A DNA stretch of 64,000 nt, taken from assembly GCA_019614645.1 (NCBI GenBank), contig JABWDB010000018.1, positions 2,844,501-2,908,500 on the forward strand, written 5' to 3'. The notes under the pieces were generated by a model. That model did no database searches. It was not told the DNA's origin and was given only the letters and a program-made list of their open reading frames with translations. The DNA comes from Stratiolaelaps scimitus. Its lineage: Eukaryota > Arthropoda > Arachnida > Mesostigmata > Laelapidae. The translations under genes and the position numbers were made by a program. Shown here one piece after another: positions 22,388-34,500 of the stretch (positions within the stretch are counted from its first letter, which is position 1; every line of letters starts with the position of its first letter).

Positions 22388-24955
22388 AGCTATATGAACT
22401 ACAACCTTAGAACAACTTTAATAATAATGATATTAATATACTTTAACAATGACAGATAGTCCAATTAAACCATAGGATCTCCGCTTCGAATCCCACCGAG
22501 CACATACGAATCGATGCGGTATTTAGTTGCAGATTTGTTAAATAAATTTACTAAAAGCTAATATTTTAATGTGACCGGTTATGGCTCATTAGCAAGCTCC
22601 TATATTCCTGCTGTCCCTTATTTACGCCTGGAAAATACGTCCGATTTTAAGGGTCGTTAGTTGTATATTATATTATAGAACACGTTCGTTGAGCGATTTC
22701 CTTAAGCGTAGAATAAGCTGTCTGGCACGGCTTTAACGTTGTGTCACCCACTGGTCGAGGATTGTAAACATTTACATCTGTCGTTGATCTTGAACCGCCT
22801 CATAATAGTTGCGCGCACTAAAACATAGTGACATTTGGAAAACAATATGCATTATCACAAGGCGACTTCGCGGCGCCTCGACACTAGTACTTAGACGCGC
22901 AGGCACAAGCTACTGCGGAAAGTTTCCTATTTCGTAGTCGAGTATGGATAGCACATTAACAACGCATTTTAAGATTAGCCGGCACCACAATACGCACGGA
23001 GAACGCGAGACCTCGAGGTTATGTCTGCACGTTCGCCCGCTAGATCTAGTTGGACAGACTGGAATGGAAAGGAATGAACTCGTCAGGGAACTTCGCGAGA
23101 GGCTCGGCTAAAGGCATTTGTCAATTTATTTGTTTGTTTCTTATAGTTCAAGGTGGTCTATTTTTTCATGATGTTGTTTCTATTGTTTCATGTTCGCTGA
23201 GCTTTTATTCAGTGAGCTTCTATAATAGTTCACTATATTTAGGTCGTTTGGTGAACGAGCGCGTTTGGGCGCGCTCCCATAAGCCAATCCGGAGGAATGA
23301 GGTAATGATGATCTCATACCTTATCGTCTGCAATTATACTTCAATAAAACTACAGTAGAGAGTCTCACGCCGAGGAGATCACACGCACCCGCTTGTGTTG
23401 TCCATGCCATGGCGGTTGAACCCGGAGGTTGAAGGTTGAATTTACTGGCAAACAAATAGGTACAACGACATAACTTAGTCGTTGAGCCACTCATCTGGAG
23501 AGTACCAGTCACCATATTAGGGTCGCGTCCGCTGCTTGAACTCACATTACTGTGTGACACATGTTGATGTTGGTACTATTATAAACAACTTTCTAGCTAA
23601 CAACAACCCTTCTCGGTATAAGACCTATTGTCATCAGTTCATCATGAAGCACTTCTTTCGAGCTGGCCGGTCCACCCTAAATTCGTCCAACTTTTTTTTT
23701 TTGAAAATTTCGGGAATGCCTGATCCATGTCCGCATTTTCTAAGCAGTTGTAAAATGCTTTCGAGTTACACCAGTTGACCATAAATGAACATCAATTAAA
23801 GAGTCATCATTAATCACTAGACAATTTGCAAGAATAAAGCACGCTGAAATGCGTTACATTTTTTCGACATCTCGAGCACCAGTTAAGACATTTCGATGTT
23901 AACGAAACAGTGGTTCAGAAGCACCTAACAGGTGGACACAGGTATTGCGCATCGATTCTGTAGATACCGAATAATGACTCAATGATTTTCAAACATATCT
24001 ATTATCTGATTGGGCCCTTTCACAATCTGTTCGCCATTTTAAGATAGAACCAATCGATCCACTTGGCCGTAACTGCTCTCGGCCGTTAGCCAAATTGTCC
24101 GACGGCTCGTTTTTGTTGAAGATAACAATCACATTTATGGCATAGTGCTAGAGCTGTCACAGTTGTCCCAGACATGGTACTCGCTAGGTATAATATTGTT
24201 TTGAACGAAGTGTTTTTCTGTATTCTCCCTTCAGCCACCGGCAATGTTCCTCCGTCGTGGTTACAGGTACAGCTGGCTCTGATTTGCAGATACCTATGTG
24301 CTATGGTCGGTGGCAGCAACACTGCCGATATCGGTGATCCAATACTATAGCGAATACACGCTTAATGCATGAACGAGTTTTCCTTCGAATTGAGTGTGAT
24401 CTGGAATGTATTGATTACGTCTTGTAGAGAGGAGGGCAGTTCGTTACGTACCTCCCCTGCTAATAATCATATGAATACCTGTCGAGATCTGTGCGGCAGA
24501 TTCGACGTGTAGATTTTTTAATGGGTGCACAATACAGCTTTTCCTCAGTGGCTGTTTAGCTACACAACAGGTTCCTAATCGAATTATCAGGGGATGCGCG
24601 CAACTTGTTATGAACGATGTGTTCTCGCGGCGTTGGGTCACTGAGTGAATAGATGTCGATGTTCTGATATGCCATCCCGCTGAGTTAGCTCCCATATGAT
24701 GGGAATAAGGGCCTTTCTATTGTCGTTTTGCACGTTCGTCAGAGTTAACGTTACATAACAATGAGCCTTATGAACGATTTCGCATCTGCCACAAGGCCGT
24801 GGTCATCGCAATAACTCTGCTTTAGTGCTAGCATATGCTTAGGGGGCAGTGGGCAGTTCGGTGCGGACAACTCCCACGTATACACGTTCCACCATGGTGC
24901 CCGAAAGAGGCTTCGTTGAACAAGCCATTTATTCGAGAATGATCCCTCCACTTAC
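22388..24955. other. Long stretch with no recognised gene
   Basis: AT-rich with scattered short ORFs on both strands. A B-box-like GCTTCGAATCCCACC at about 22490 may be another SINE remnant. Nothing else was recognised. Confidence 0.35.
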
Positions 24956-25204
24956 GGGAGTTCCTTTTCCAGGACAATGGATGACCTTGGCCCTCCCTGT
25001 GCTGGCCTGAATCGTAAGAACTCACAACTCTCTACGCGGCCGCGCGACACAGCCGCCCCATGCAAATGTGCACGTGCTCTTATTGTCGGATGAGTATTTC
25101 CAATTGCTTGTTCAAGTTTCGAAAGCTTCCTTGCTTTTGTCAACTCTCCGACATTGTGAAACAACTTCTTTGTATCATCTTCTAGCCGACGGTTCAGAGA
25201 GGGT
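24956..25204 (-). CDS. Candidate internal exon of an unidentified minus-strand gene
   Basis: Between an acceptor (GCGCGACCAG) and a perfect GTAAGT donor, 249 bases are open with phase 2 at both ends. The frame includes LEDDTKKLFHNVGELTKARK, LSKLEQAIGNTHPTIRARAH, and ends SSIVLEKELP. It is charged and helix-like in its first half. No family was recognised and flanking exons were not found. The opposite strand of the same block carries a fortuitous acceptor. Confidence 0.3.
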
Positions 25205-26830
25205 CTGGTCGCGCATGTCGGATATGAAAGGGCGGCCGGAAATTTCAAATTGTCTTCTTATATGGGTACATACGAAGGACCTAGTGTCTCAGTCGTCGGA
25301 TCTCGTGTCGCCGGCTGCCGGACATTGTGTGAATTCGGTTGAACCCAACTCATCATATGACAATGTATCGTAGACCTGTCTGGATAATCCTCACAAGAAA
25401 ATCGTTTCTAAGATATGCAATCTTGTGAAACGAGTGTTACGTAATACGAAAAAAAAGCAGTGCTCATTCTTCTTCCAGTGCCTGTACCGGCTTATTTTCC
25501 CTAACCGAACCAATTTCTCTCCTGTAAAATGGTCTCACGAAGGACATTGTCTAACTAACCCACTCATGAGGCCGCTTTCTCTCGACGATCCCAACCATGA
25601 TACATAACGTCGTCCACCAACCCTGCTTATATCTTATATTTGTCAATGCTATCAATAGAGCCGGCGTTCCTATTTGGCTAACTGTACTTCTCCTATTCAA
25701 CGGTTTTACTCTAGCGTGGAGCGTGGTGTCATACTCTGCTCATTACGCACTATTATACGCTCATACGCTCGATGACATCATGTAGATGAGGGGACGTTGA
25801 ATAGACGAGGCAAGTTTCGATGGCCGGCCAGCCCGTGGATCGATAAACCATCTACTTGAGAGGTTTCCCTAACGGGCGAATTCAGCTACGCTTGGACATG
25901 CGCCTCTTGGACTTGCTGGCGTGGCTATGTGAAGCTGAATAAGATTTAGAACAAATTGAGCAGTGCGCTGACGCCTCACTACACGTGTGCGTAGTATATT
26001 TGGTGCTGAGTCGATCCAAAGCTTCGAAGTTCGGTTGATTGATGCATTTTGAATTTCCCCCGTATTTTCAGATTCGACGAACTCCAGCGTGCATTATTAA
26101 ACGACAAGCGTCAACTGCGAATAATTTGACCCTTAGGGTAATTATGTAAGCATGTAATTGCTCACGGTAACCTTAGGTGGGAGGTATCAGTGATTGCGTA
26201 TCTGGTATAACAGCACTAAACAATTATAATTATATTAAAGCAAAACCAGTCGTTCGTGTGTGGTGCACATAATCGTGAAAGTATCGCCATGCTTAATTGC
26301 TGCTAGAATTCATTCCGTTCAAGAGAGGCACCAGCTTCAAGTAGTCACGTCCCGGTAGATACTTCGGGGAGCATAATTATGTTATCTGTTTCAGTTCAAG
26401 AGTCAGTTATAGCTGGTTTAGGCTAAGCATCATCCTGATTCAAATACTCCCATTTTGTAATTTCTCAATAACAGCTCGCAAACGATAATTTGATCATAAC
26501 GTCCATATGCGTCATCCTGTTCCACAAACAAATATAACCCTGCAATTATCCTCCTCTAATGTAATATTTCACCATAACCAAACCCACATAGAACAGAGAG
26601 CAGATCCCTTCTCAGTCCGGTAGCGTCACGTTCCTTTGAACGTCATCACTTCTAGTGGCTGTTGTCATAGAATATGTTTCATCTTCGAGTGTGAGATACC
26701 TATGCCATGAATGGTATCCCGTGGACTGGTCCACTAGTCTGGTCCAAGCACGAGACCATCGTCGTGTACCTCTGGCTGCTTAGGTCTGTAAACAAGTACC
26801 CAGGTAGTGGGCAGGCTGCGAGCGACTAAC
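25205..26830. other. Stretch with small unsupported ORFs
   Basis: 25597-25785 (plus) is a 62-codon frame with an ATG and two hydrophobic segments (PIWLTVLLLFNGFTLAW). 26707-26829 is a 40-codon frame. Both could be chance. No other structure was noticed. Confidence 0.3.
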
Positions 26831-28449
26831 TCGAACTCCACGTACAGTATTATGTCCGTGATGTCGAACGACGACGTTGCCGGCCACTGAGGCAGCCAGC
26901 ATCGGCGGGCCCGACAGCGAACTAGAGCCCATCAACTCGATCGTAAAGTGAGATCGTTTCGATTTGCCGCATCTCTCTTCCAGCCGTGTCGCGCGCTATG
27001 TCGGCGACGGCGACGGCCAACATCGGGCTGGGCAATGTTGACACTACGTATTGCATGGCATGCTGCGTGCTGTCTACGATGAGACGTAGACGACGACGAT
27101 ACGCACCTATCACACAATAAGAATATCGAACGTAAACACGAGGGCATGCAGGAGCTGGTAAGCAATCCGCGACTCGCTGCCCCAGGGCGTCTCTGCGATG
27201 TGGCTCTCGGTCGTCGCCGACATCTCGCCTCCCGTCAACTGTCTGCTGTTTGCCTTTGCGGCCGCCGCCGCTGACGTAGCTGCTGCTGCTGCTACTGCCC
27301 CCGCTATCGTTCGAGGTCTATCGTACGCCTAGGTCTCCAGCTAGCGTCGGGTGATACCCTCCCCCGCAGTGTGGGTGCATGCATGCGCGTGAGCGTGGGT
27401 CGATGCGTGACTACGTGGGAGATTGTGTTTGTCATACTGACTACGCGGGTCGGGTCGCGCTGTTTCGTCTGTTTGGTTGTGCGGACCTCCGGTCCGAGAT
27501 TAGACCCGACAACAACGACGACGACGATAATAAGCTGAGAGCGAGCGAGAGCGGTAGAGAGAGAGAAGACACAGATATATATATATATATGCAGGCACAG
27601 ACACAGAGAGGGAGAGAGAGAGAAAATCTCATGGGCGGATCTCGACATCGCTATACCACGGTGTGTTGTCTGTACAACTTTACGCCGTTTTCCAGCCAGA
27701 GGCTATCGGAATGAACAACAAACCACAACGGAGAGCCAACGCGAGCAGAGAGTGAACTATAGGTAGGCGATTATGCGGAAACGAGAAGCGTGCATTGAAA
27801 CGGTGGCGCAAGCAAACGCGAGCCGCGAGCGCTATCCGGGAACCGGCCCTAGCAAGCAGAGCAATCAGTAGTATCATCGTTGTCGGCCGTTTTTCCGCCG
27901 TCTTCGGTGACATTCTACCGGAACAACTGGCTGGCCGTTATTCACTTCACGCTGTTACGCTATCTCGAACCACTCTCTTGTTCATGCTCGTACGGCATGC
28001 TGTCCTCCTTCCTCCTCGAAACGGTTTGGCGAGCCGCCGCTAAAATGAAAGCGACGAGAGACCTGGCCGAGTATAGAAGAATCGAGCTGCCGCGGACGAC
28101 ACGAAACACGAAAGCTTCGTGGCATAACGATACGATAGTCAATTGTACAATTGTCGTCTCGAATCATCACTCGCGTACAGGCTTTACTATTTAACGGCGG
28201 TACAGCTCGCTTAACGGCTGTATAATACTATAGCTTTGTCGCAGAAAGTCGCTTCTCGTAGGCGTGCTGCACAAACGCGTTTAGGTAGCTGAACCGGTAG
28301 ATACGTCGTTAGCGGTTCTGGAGTTCGCGAGTCTAGCGTCGCGCGAGAAGGACGCCAAAACGATCAGCTGTTGAGATTCCGCGTAGGATAGCGGCGAACG
28401 GCGGCCTCCCCCTTCAACTCGTGGAAGATTTTACAGTGATCGGCGTTCT
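26831..28449. promoter_or_regulatory. GC- and triplet-rich region, possible promoter/5' region of the ADPRS gene
   Basis: Compared with its flanks, this region is rich in CpG and in CGN/GCN triplets, with (GCT)n at 27279-27295, (GAC)n near 27511, and GA and TA runs near 27550-27625. It lies just upstream of two strong donors at 28495 (GTAAGA) and 28594 (GTAAGT), so it may hold transcription starts. No TATA or initiator pair stands out. Confidence 0.35.
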
Positions 28450-28542
28450 TTGGCATTTGCGATCACACTAAACGGCCCCGAAGAAGAGTCTACGGTAAGA
28501 GTGTCCTCGCGAGGATCGGCTACTCAACAAGTGTTCGAAAAG

Positions 28543-28593
28543 ATGCCACCTTGGCCAAGGATCATCGAGACGATGGAGATCCCCAGGAGACGG
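28543..28593 (+). CDS. Adprs: ADPRS exon 1 (inferred)
   Basis: MPPWPRI at the start, ending RR in phase 0 at a strong GTAAGT donor. It fits the phase-0 acceptor at 30873 and would supply the missing ATG. Another donor (TACG|GTAAGA at 28495) lies in the same open frame upstream. Confidence 0.45.
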
Positions 28594-31500
28594 GTAAGTG
28601 TCCTGATAGGATGGGAACAGTGGCTGGATTTTCATTCTGCGCTGCGACCTCGTTGAACGCAAAGCGACGAATGCCCCTTGCGCCTCTTTTAGCGTTATTA
28701 CTACCTGAACGTCTTAGCGGAGTGGTTACCTCTTGCCGATGTCTGTTAGTCAACCATTTTTAGCTCGTGATCAGCGCCTGCCGTACTCGCTGGGCTTGTC
28801 GATAGACATACGGTTCGTTCATTCGTACCGTGAACTGGCTTAGAATTCATCGCAGACTCTGTGCTGAATCTTGCAAAGGACTTTTCGTTTGGTGCTTAAT
28901 CGACTGGAGTTAATAAGGATGTCCCGGATTTGTACGACGTCATCTTTTGCACTGGTAACGAACGTGACACAACGGTAGTTGCTCGTAGTTGTCAATGGCT
29001 ATCGATAGCAGCAGTTCCGATTAGAGCTATTATATTGTCGATTAAAGAATATCCTCTCCGCGACGTTATTGCTGCTGGTCGCTTATCAGAGAATTGCATT
29101 ATATGTATAATATATGAATGGCCGACTGTGCTGCAATCGGATTTGCCGATCGCACTTTGACTAAGGCGAAGAGCGATAGGCATTTTTGAACGAGCAAATT
29201 GCGAATAGCTGGTACTGCACAGCTGTCGCCTTGCAGCTGCCTTTGGTCAGAATCGACTCGAAGGAAACCACGGTGGTCATGGAGGAGGCTCGCAACAATG
29301 TCCAGAGATCTTGAAACCTGGCTAGAACCAGAGGCGCCGTTCGCAATATTGAAAGGTCCAAAATTACATTTAGGGTTGTACTGTTTTTGTTTAGTGAAAA
29401 ATATTAGCGACGAGCACAGAGGAGTCTCAGACCTTGTAAGGGAAACAAAAAACGCAGCGAGCCGTAACGTCTAAACAGTAGGCTCCTTCGTGCGCCGTGG
29501 GCCTTAACCACAAGGACAATGATATGGGAGAAGCTAGTTTTGAGAATACTTCGGCCTGGACCCGCCCACCCATACAGATCTTACAAACATCTAAATTACA
29601 ATACCGCATAACCAACTGATCAGCATTGGGAGAAGCAGCTACGGTGCCGTGCTGCGGCCGGCAAAACTATGAAGCGATATATGTGTGAGCGGTAGTTTGG
29701 GTAGGCGCATTATAGGGAGTATCCATAGGAAAAATGCTACCTTGTGCGAGCTTTTTGCTACGAACGCCGGGACCGCCAGAACTATGGTTTAGTTTCTGAT
29801 TAGCTTTACATGGAAATTCGTCGTGTATGTGTATTGAGTTTAGCTCCACCCCTGGCGGGGTACGTCTAGACATGCGTAGTTCATCTGTCAATGTGTGCAC
29901 CTTCATGTAGTGTGTTTGTGTTTGTCCATGATGTTAGTCGCGACGGCATCGACTCCGCATAGTATCATAGAATAGAATAGGTTTCTCTAGCTAACGGGCT
30001 GCAACAGCCGTGGCACCGTTTCGGATGAACTGTTAGATGAGAACGACTGGACCAAAAGATGTGTCAACAACGCTGCATGCTATTACATGGTACATAGAAG
30101 CATGATCGAATTTAGTTATTTTTGTTCGTATAAGGTCTCTTCCGCTCTTCCATTCGAAATGTACTCTTTGCTTGTATTGATCTGATTAACGAGATAGAAG
30201 GTAGGTTCGAACGAGGTAGATAGACCAGTTTCTAACATGGCCTCTCTTTCCGTGACAGCCGACAGCAGGGACAACGCCAAACGATCTGACCCAGCACCAT
30301 TAACTATAATAGCTTTGCCATAAGTAATCTTTATATTGCAAGCGGATATTTAGAAATCTTAAGGCTAATGTTGGAATAGTGTGCATCTCATTTGCGCCTA
30401 AACAAACTCGGGAAATTGCCATCAGGATCTTCTCGGGGTATTTAATTTGCGTTTGTTTTCTGCTGGCGGCAACACCATTCCGTTGCCGATATATTGTACT
30501 TCTATATAGGCTTTATAGAAAGCGGAAATAACAGCTACTATGTGTGAGGTCAAACAAGCTCCGTTTTGTTCCGCAACTATACAATGAACAGAATACATCA
30601 AAGACATTCGATCTGACTCAAGGAATCGTCCATGAGACCTCGCTTGAATCATAGTTACCTCATATGAGTGCTTCCTGCTGCCTGATGGCTATCGCCATTT
30701 ACTTGTTCGAACCATAGAAGCATCTTGTTACATGCGTGAAAACAATAGTTAATAGTCGCTACTAAATTTCACGTTTGCCTTTATGCGGATTTTCCCATCT
30801 CGTTTTGTCTGACCCCGCTATATTCTCAAAATCGAACAAAAAAAACACACACACCAACGGCCCGGCTCATCAGGCAAGCTCGTTAAAGGACGACCGCGAG
30901 GCACGATTCGTCGACAGGTACATCGGATGCCTTCAGGGTGTTCTCGTAGGCGATTGTCTTGGCGCCCCATTCGACTCGAACTTCGAGGATCCACACGGCG
31001 CAGATGATGTCTTCGATCACGACGTCACGACGTTTCTCAACAACATCCGAACAAACAAGGTCTTACCGGGTCCATCGGCCGGAAGAAACCACAAAGCTGC
31101 AAAGGGTTCGTGTCTCTATTCTATTCATAGTAGCGTGAGGACAGATTATCATCACGCCGGCAGAGATAGTATGGTGCCTATAGGCACATGCATGTAGTTA
31201 CAGTTGAGGGAGCATGAGAGGTCTTGCGGCAGACACGATAATGAAAATGAACGAACCGGAACATGGACACTGCGTGGGCGCCTGCGATGATTTCCGGGGG
31301 CAGGGATATAAGCACACTCTATTGTCAAAAACTAGCTCAGTCTTTCACAGTGCGCGGAAGAAGGGGTCGTGTCAAGGGTCTGTCTATGTTGCCTTTGTTG
31401 TTTTCGACAACGTTCCATTATTTATATATATATATATATATATATCGCAGCCCCAGAAACATGAAGGTCTGGAGGTCGTCAAACCGCAATTCACTCTTTC

Positions 31501-34500
31501 GTTCGAGTTTCCTTTCCTGCTAGTAAATTGAACCGAGAAATGTTAGGCCAAATGTTCGATCGCATCTTCTTTAACTATAATATAAAAGCCTACTAGTGCC
31601 TTCGGTCAGCGCAAATTAATCAACAATGACATCGCGTATTTACACTAATCTCCATCGCATTCATTTGACGAGTGTGAGCTTATTCCACTTTCACTGTTCG
31701 TCCCTGTGCGGACTATGGAGTTGCGGCGTCAAATTGACACACTGCGCTTGAAACTTGACGCTTGAATGACCCAGTTTGTGCGCGGGCGCGTGTCCGGTAA
31801 CACGCTAAACCACATTCGGAATAACCACAGTCGACCTGCCTGCAGCGTTCGGCACGACGATATTACTTCGCTGACGTGTGTACGATAAGTCGTTTGCTGT
31901 CTGTCGCAAATCACGGGATGGTCGCTGGCGTAGTTGCAAAGTGCCACCTCTAAATTTTGTCACATTTATGCCTATACCTTGGGCAATGTGCGGAGACATT
32001 TTAGACCCAGAGCATCGAAATGAATATCCAGTTTTGATGCAATTTTGCTTCTTGTTATTCCTAATCGATGGACGACTAGCTCAACTCTTTGTTACACCTA
32101 ATGCATATCGATGGTTATAGATCCCAATTTGAACGCTACACAATACCTGTTCAAAGTCATTTTTGTCTCCTATTTCATGCTGTTCGACATCCGTCAGAAT
32201 CGCCTTACGCATGCCTGCATGAGGTCACCGAAGAACGGGTCTGGGAGTTATCTGTGCATATGCACGTATTGCGCACACTTGACGTACGATCCGATGATCT
32301 CTACTCATGGTGAAAATTTAGGGCTTTTCGCCGCATAGATCGATATCGAACATCCGTATCTTTATTACATAACCGCTGCTCACTGTCAATATTGGTTGTA
32401 GCTGGCGGGCCGCACCAGGATCGTATAACTCAACTGCAAACCAATCCAAGGCAGTTGAAACTGCTTGAACTTTGTATCATTGGTTTGTCCGCAACGCGCC
32501 CTGCTATTGTAGCCGCGTCGATGAGATGAAGCGAGAATCGATTCTATTCTGTAATACATTGGCATTTGGAAGGGGTCTGCGAAACCAGAGAGAGGTCGCT
32601 CCGACCAGCTATCGAGGTTGGTGTAGTCATTCCTTCCACAATGATCAGGCCAGCAAAATGCCCTGCGTAAGATGTAGTCATTGGCAGAGTGTAGGCTGAA
32701 CATCGAAAGGACAGATTCTTCATTTAAAAACCGCTAGATTTCGTTCTTCATTTAAAAACCGCTAGATTTCGAATGAGGTAAGATAATTAGGAATACCAGA
32801 ATTTCTATTTCTATTACAGGATGCGCACAAAGTGCACCGAGGTAAAGCTGTTAGAAATTGATTACAATTGACATCGATTGAATCTAGCATTAGTTACGTA
32901 ATAAGCAAATAATTATTTATTTATTCAACAACCTATTTGAGGGTTAACATTTGGCCCAAACAGACGCTTACCTCATCTTCGGATTTACCCGTCAACAACA
33001 CAGGTGTGTCGTTCGTGGTTCGCGCGATCAGTAATCTCGCCCCATATTGCTGTCCTCGGTGCGTTCCGGCTCTGAACGCAAACAACACAATATTTGGAGC
33101 AAATATTCTGAATTACCTTCCATTTCGAGTCCTCTCCCGTGTTGACTATTATATAATGTCCAGAACGAACAAAACGACTAAACAAACAATAGCATATTAA
33201 GCCAATCTAGCAACCAATAAAGACATTTGCATAATATTGTAACATTGTAAACATAATATATGCCCACTTTTAACCTGCTAAAAAAGACCTACAAAAATCC
33301 TGATCTTAATCGCAGTCGCGCACTGGTCGACTATCTATCTCAGGACCGAAAAGCCCATCACTGACGGCGACATATGTCGCTGCAACTGATTATTTCAGGC
33401 GGCTCCGGGCATGGCCATTACTGTTACACGGACGTGACCGCAACAACCCTATGCCTCGCTAAAAGTCTCGCCCGAAAGAGGCGCTTCGACCCTGCCGACA
33501 TCGCTACAAGGCAAGTCGTCACGGAGGGGGGAGTTTGAGAATTATTTCGGCGATCGAGACACCTGGCTAATGTGATCCTGTGGATGTGGGTTCGCCTAGC
33601 GTCTGAGCGTGGCTGTTAGGGTCGCCTTAACTGATTTAGGTTAGCGTAACTTCAGAGTGATGCCATTGAGAACACGTCTGCTTCGTTCTGTGTCAACGAG
33701 AGATCTGACGGGTTGTTGGGAAACGTATCCCGTACACGCATCTCTTCTCTCTTTATTGTTTCGTATCGCTGAACCATTTGCATGTGAGCACAATTTATAT
33801 ACATTGAGAAACAAAGCTCTGAACACACAAATTATTCACAGGGTTAACCGCTTGACGGTGTCGTCCCGTTCATCAATTTTGTATAGGAAACAGCTCTTGT
33901 CCTTTCGGCCACGTGGGTCAACCCTGTGGAGGGTGAACATTCGAAGATTGCGGCACTCGCGTCACAAATTTGCACGCGCTCACACGCCAGTCACTCACGA
34001 TAACACAGCACTCCACATGATGGTTGTTGGTTTGGCTTGCTCCGTTCGAGCTTGTTAATTGAGCCTGAGCAATTAAAAGCTAAACGAAACTTTTTTCGGC
34101 CTTTCTCTCGGCCTTCAACATGTCGCGACTACCGAATCGCTTTCGCTTCGCTTCGTCGTTACCCCTCTAAATGCAAAAAAAAATGTCGAACCCGTTCACC
34201 AACGTCTCTTCCACGTTCTGCTGTACCATCTACGACAACTGCGACTGTTTCGCGGGTGACTTGCTTAACTTGCTTGCTGGGTCGTCTCGGGCACAGTTAG
34301 CGGTCAATACGCTTGAATAGTCACATGCATATTTATTGTTTTGTCAGCGAGGTGGCTTGGGCGGCTAAGTCTCTGGCTATCAGAAGCCAGAGGGTGCAGG
34401 TTCGAGCCCCGCTGTGGGACATATAAGAGAGCTTAAGCATTGTAAAATTGCAGCTCCTTTAATAAACCAATATACCTTTACCTTTTACCTTTGTATATTA

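Noticed and set aside
33657..34058. 133-codon plus-strand ORF in ADPRS intron 3
   Set aside because: No domain or splice context, and it lies in the intron of a well-supported gene.
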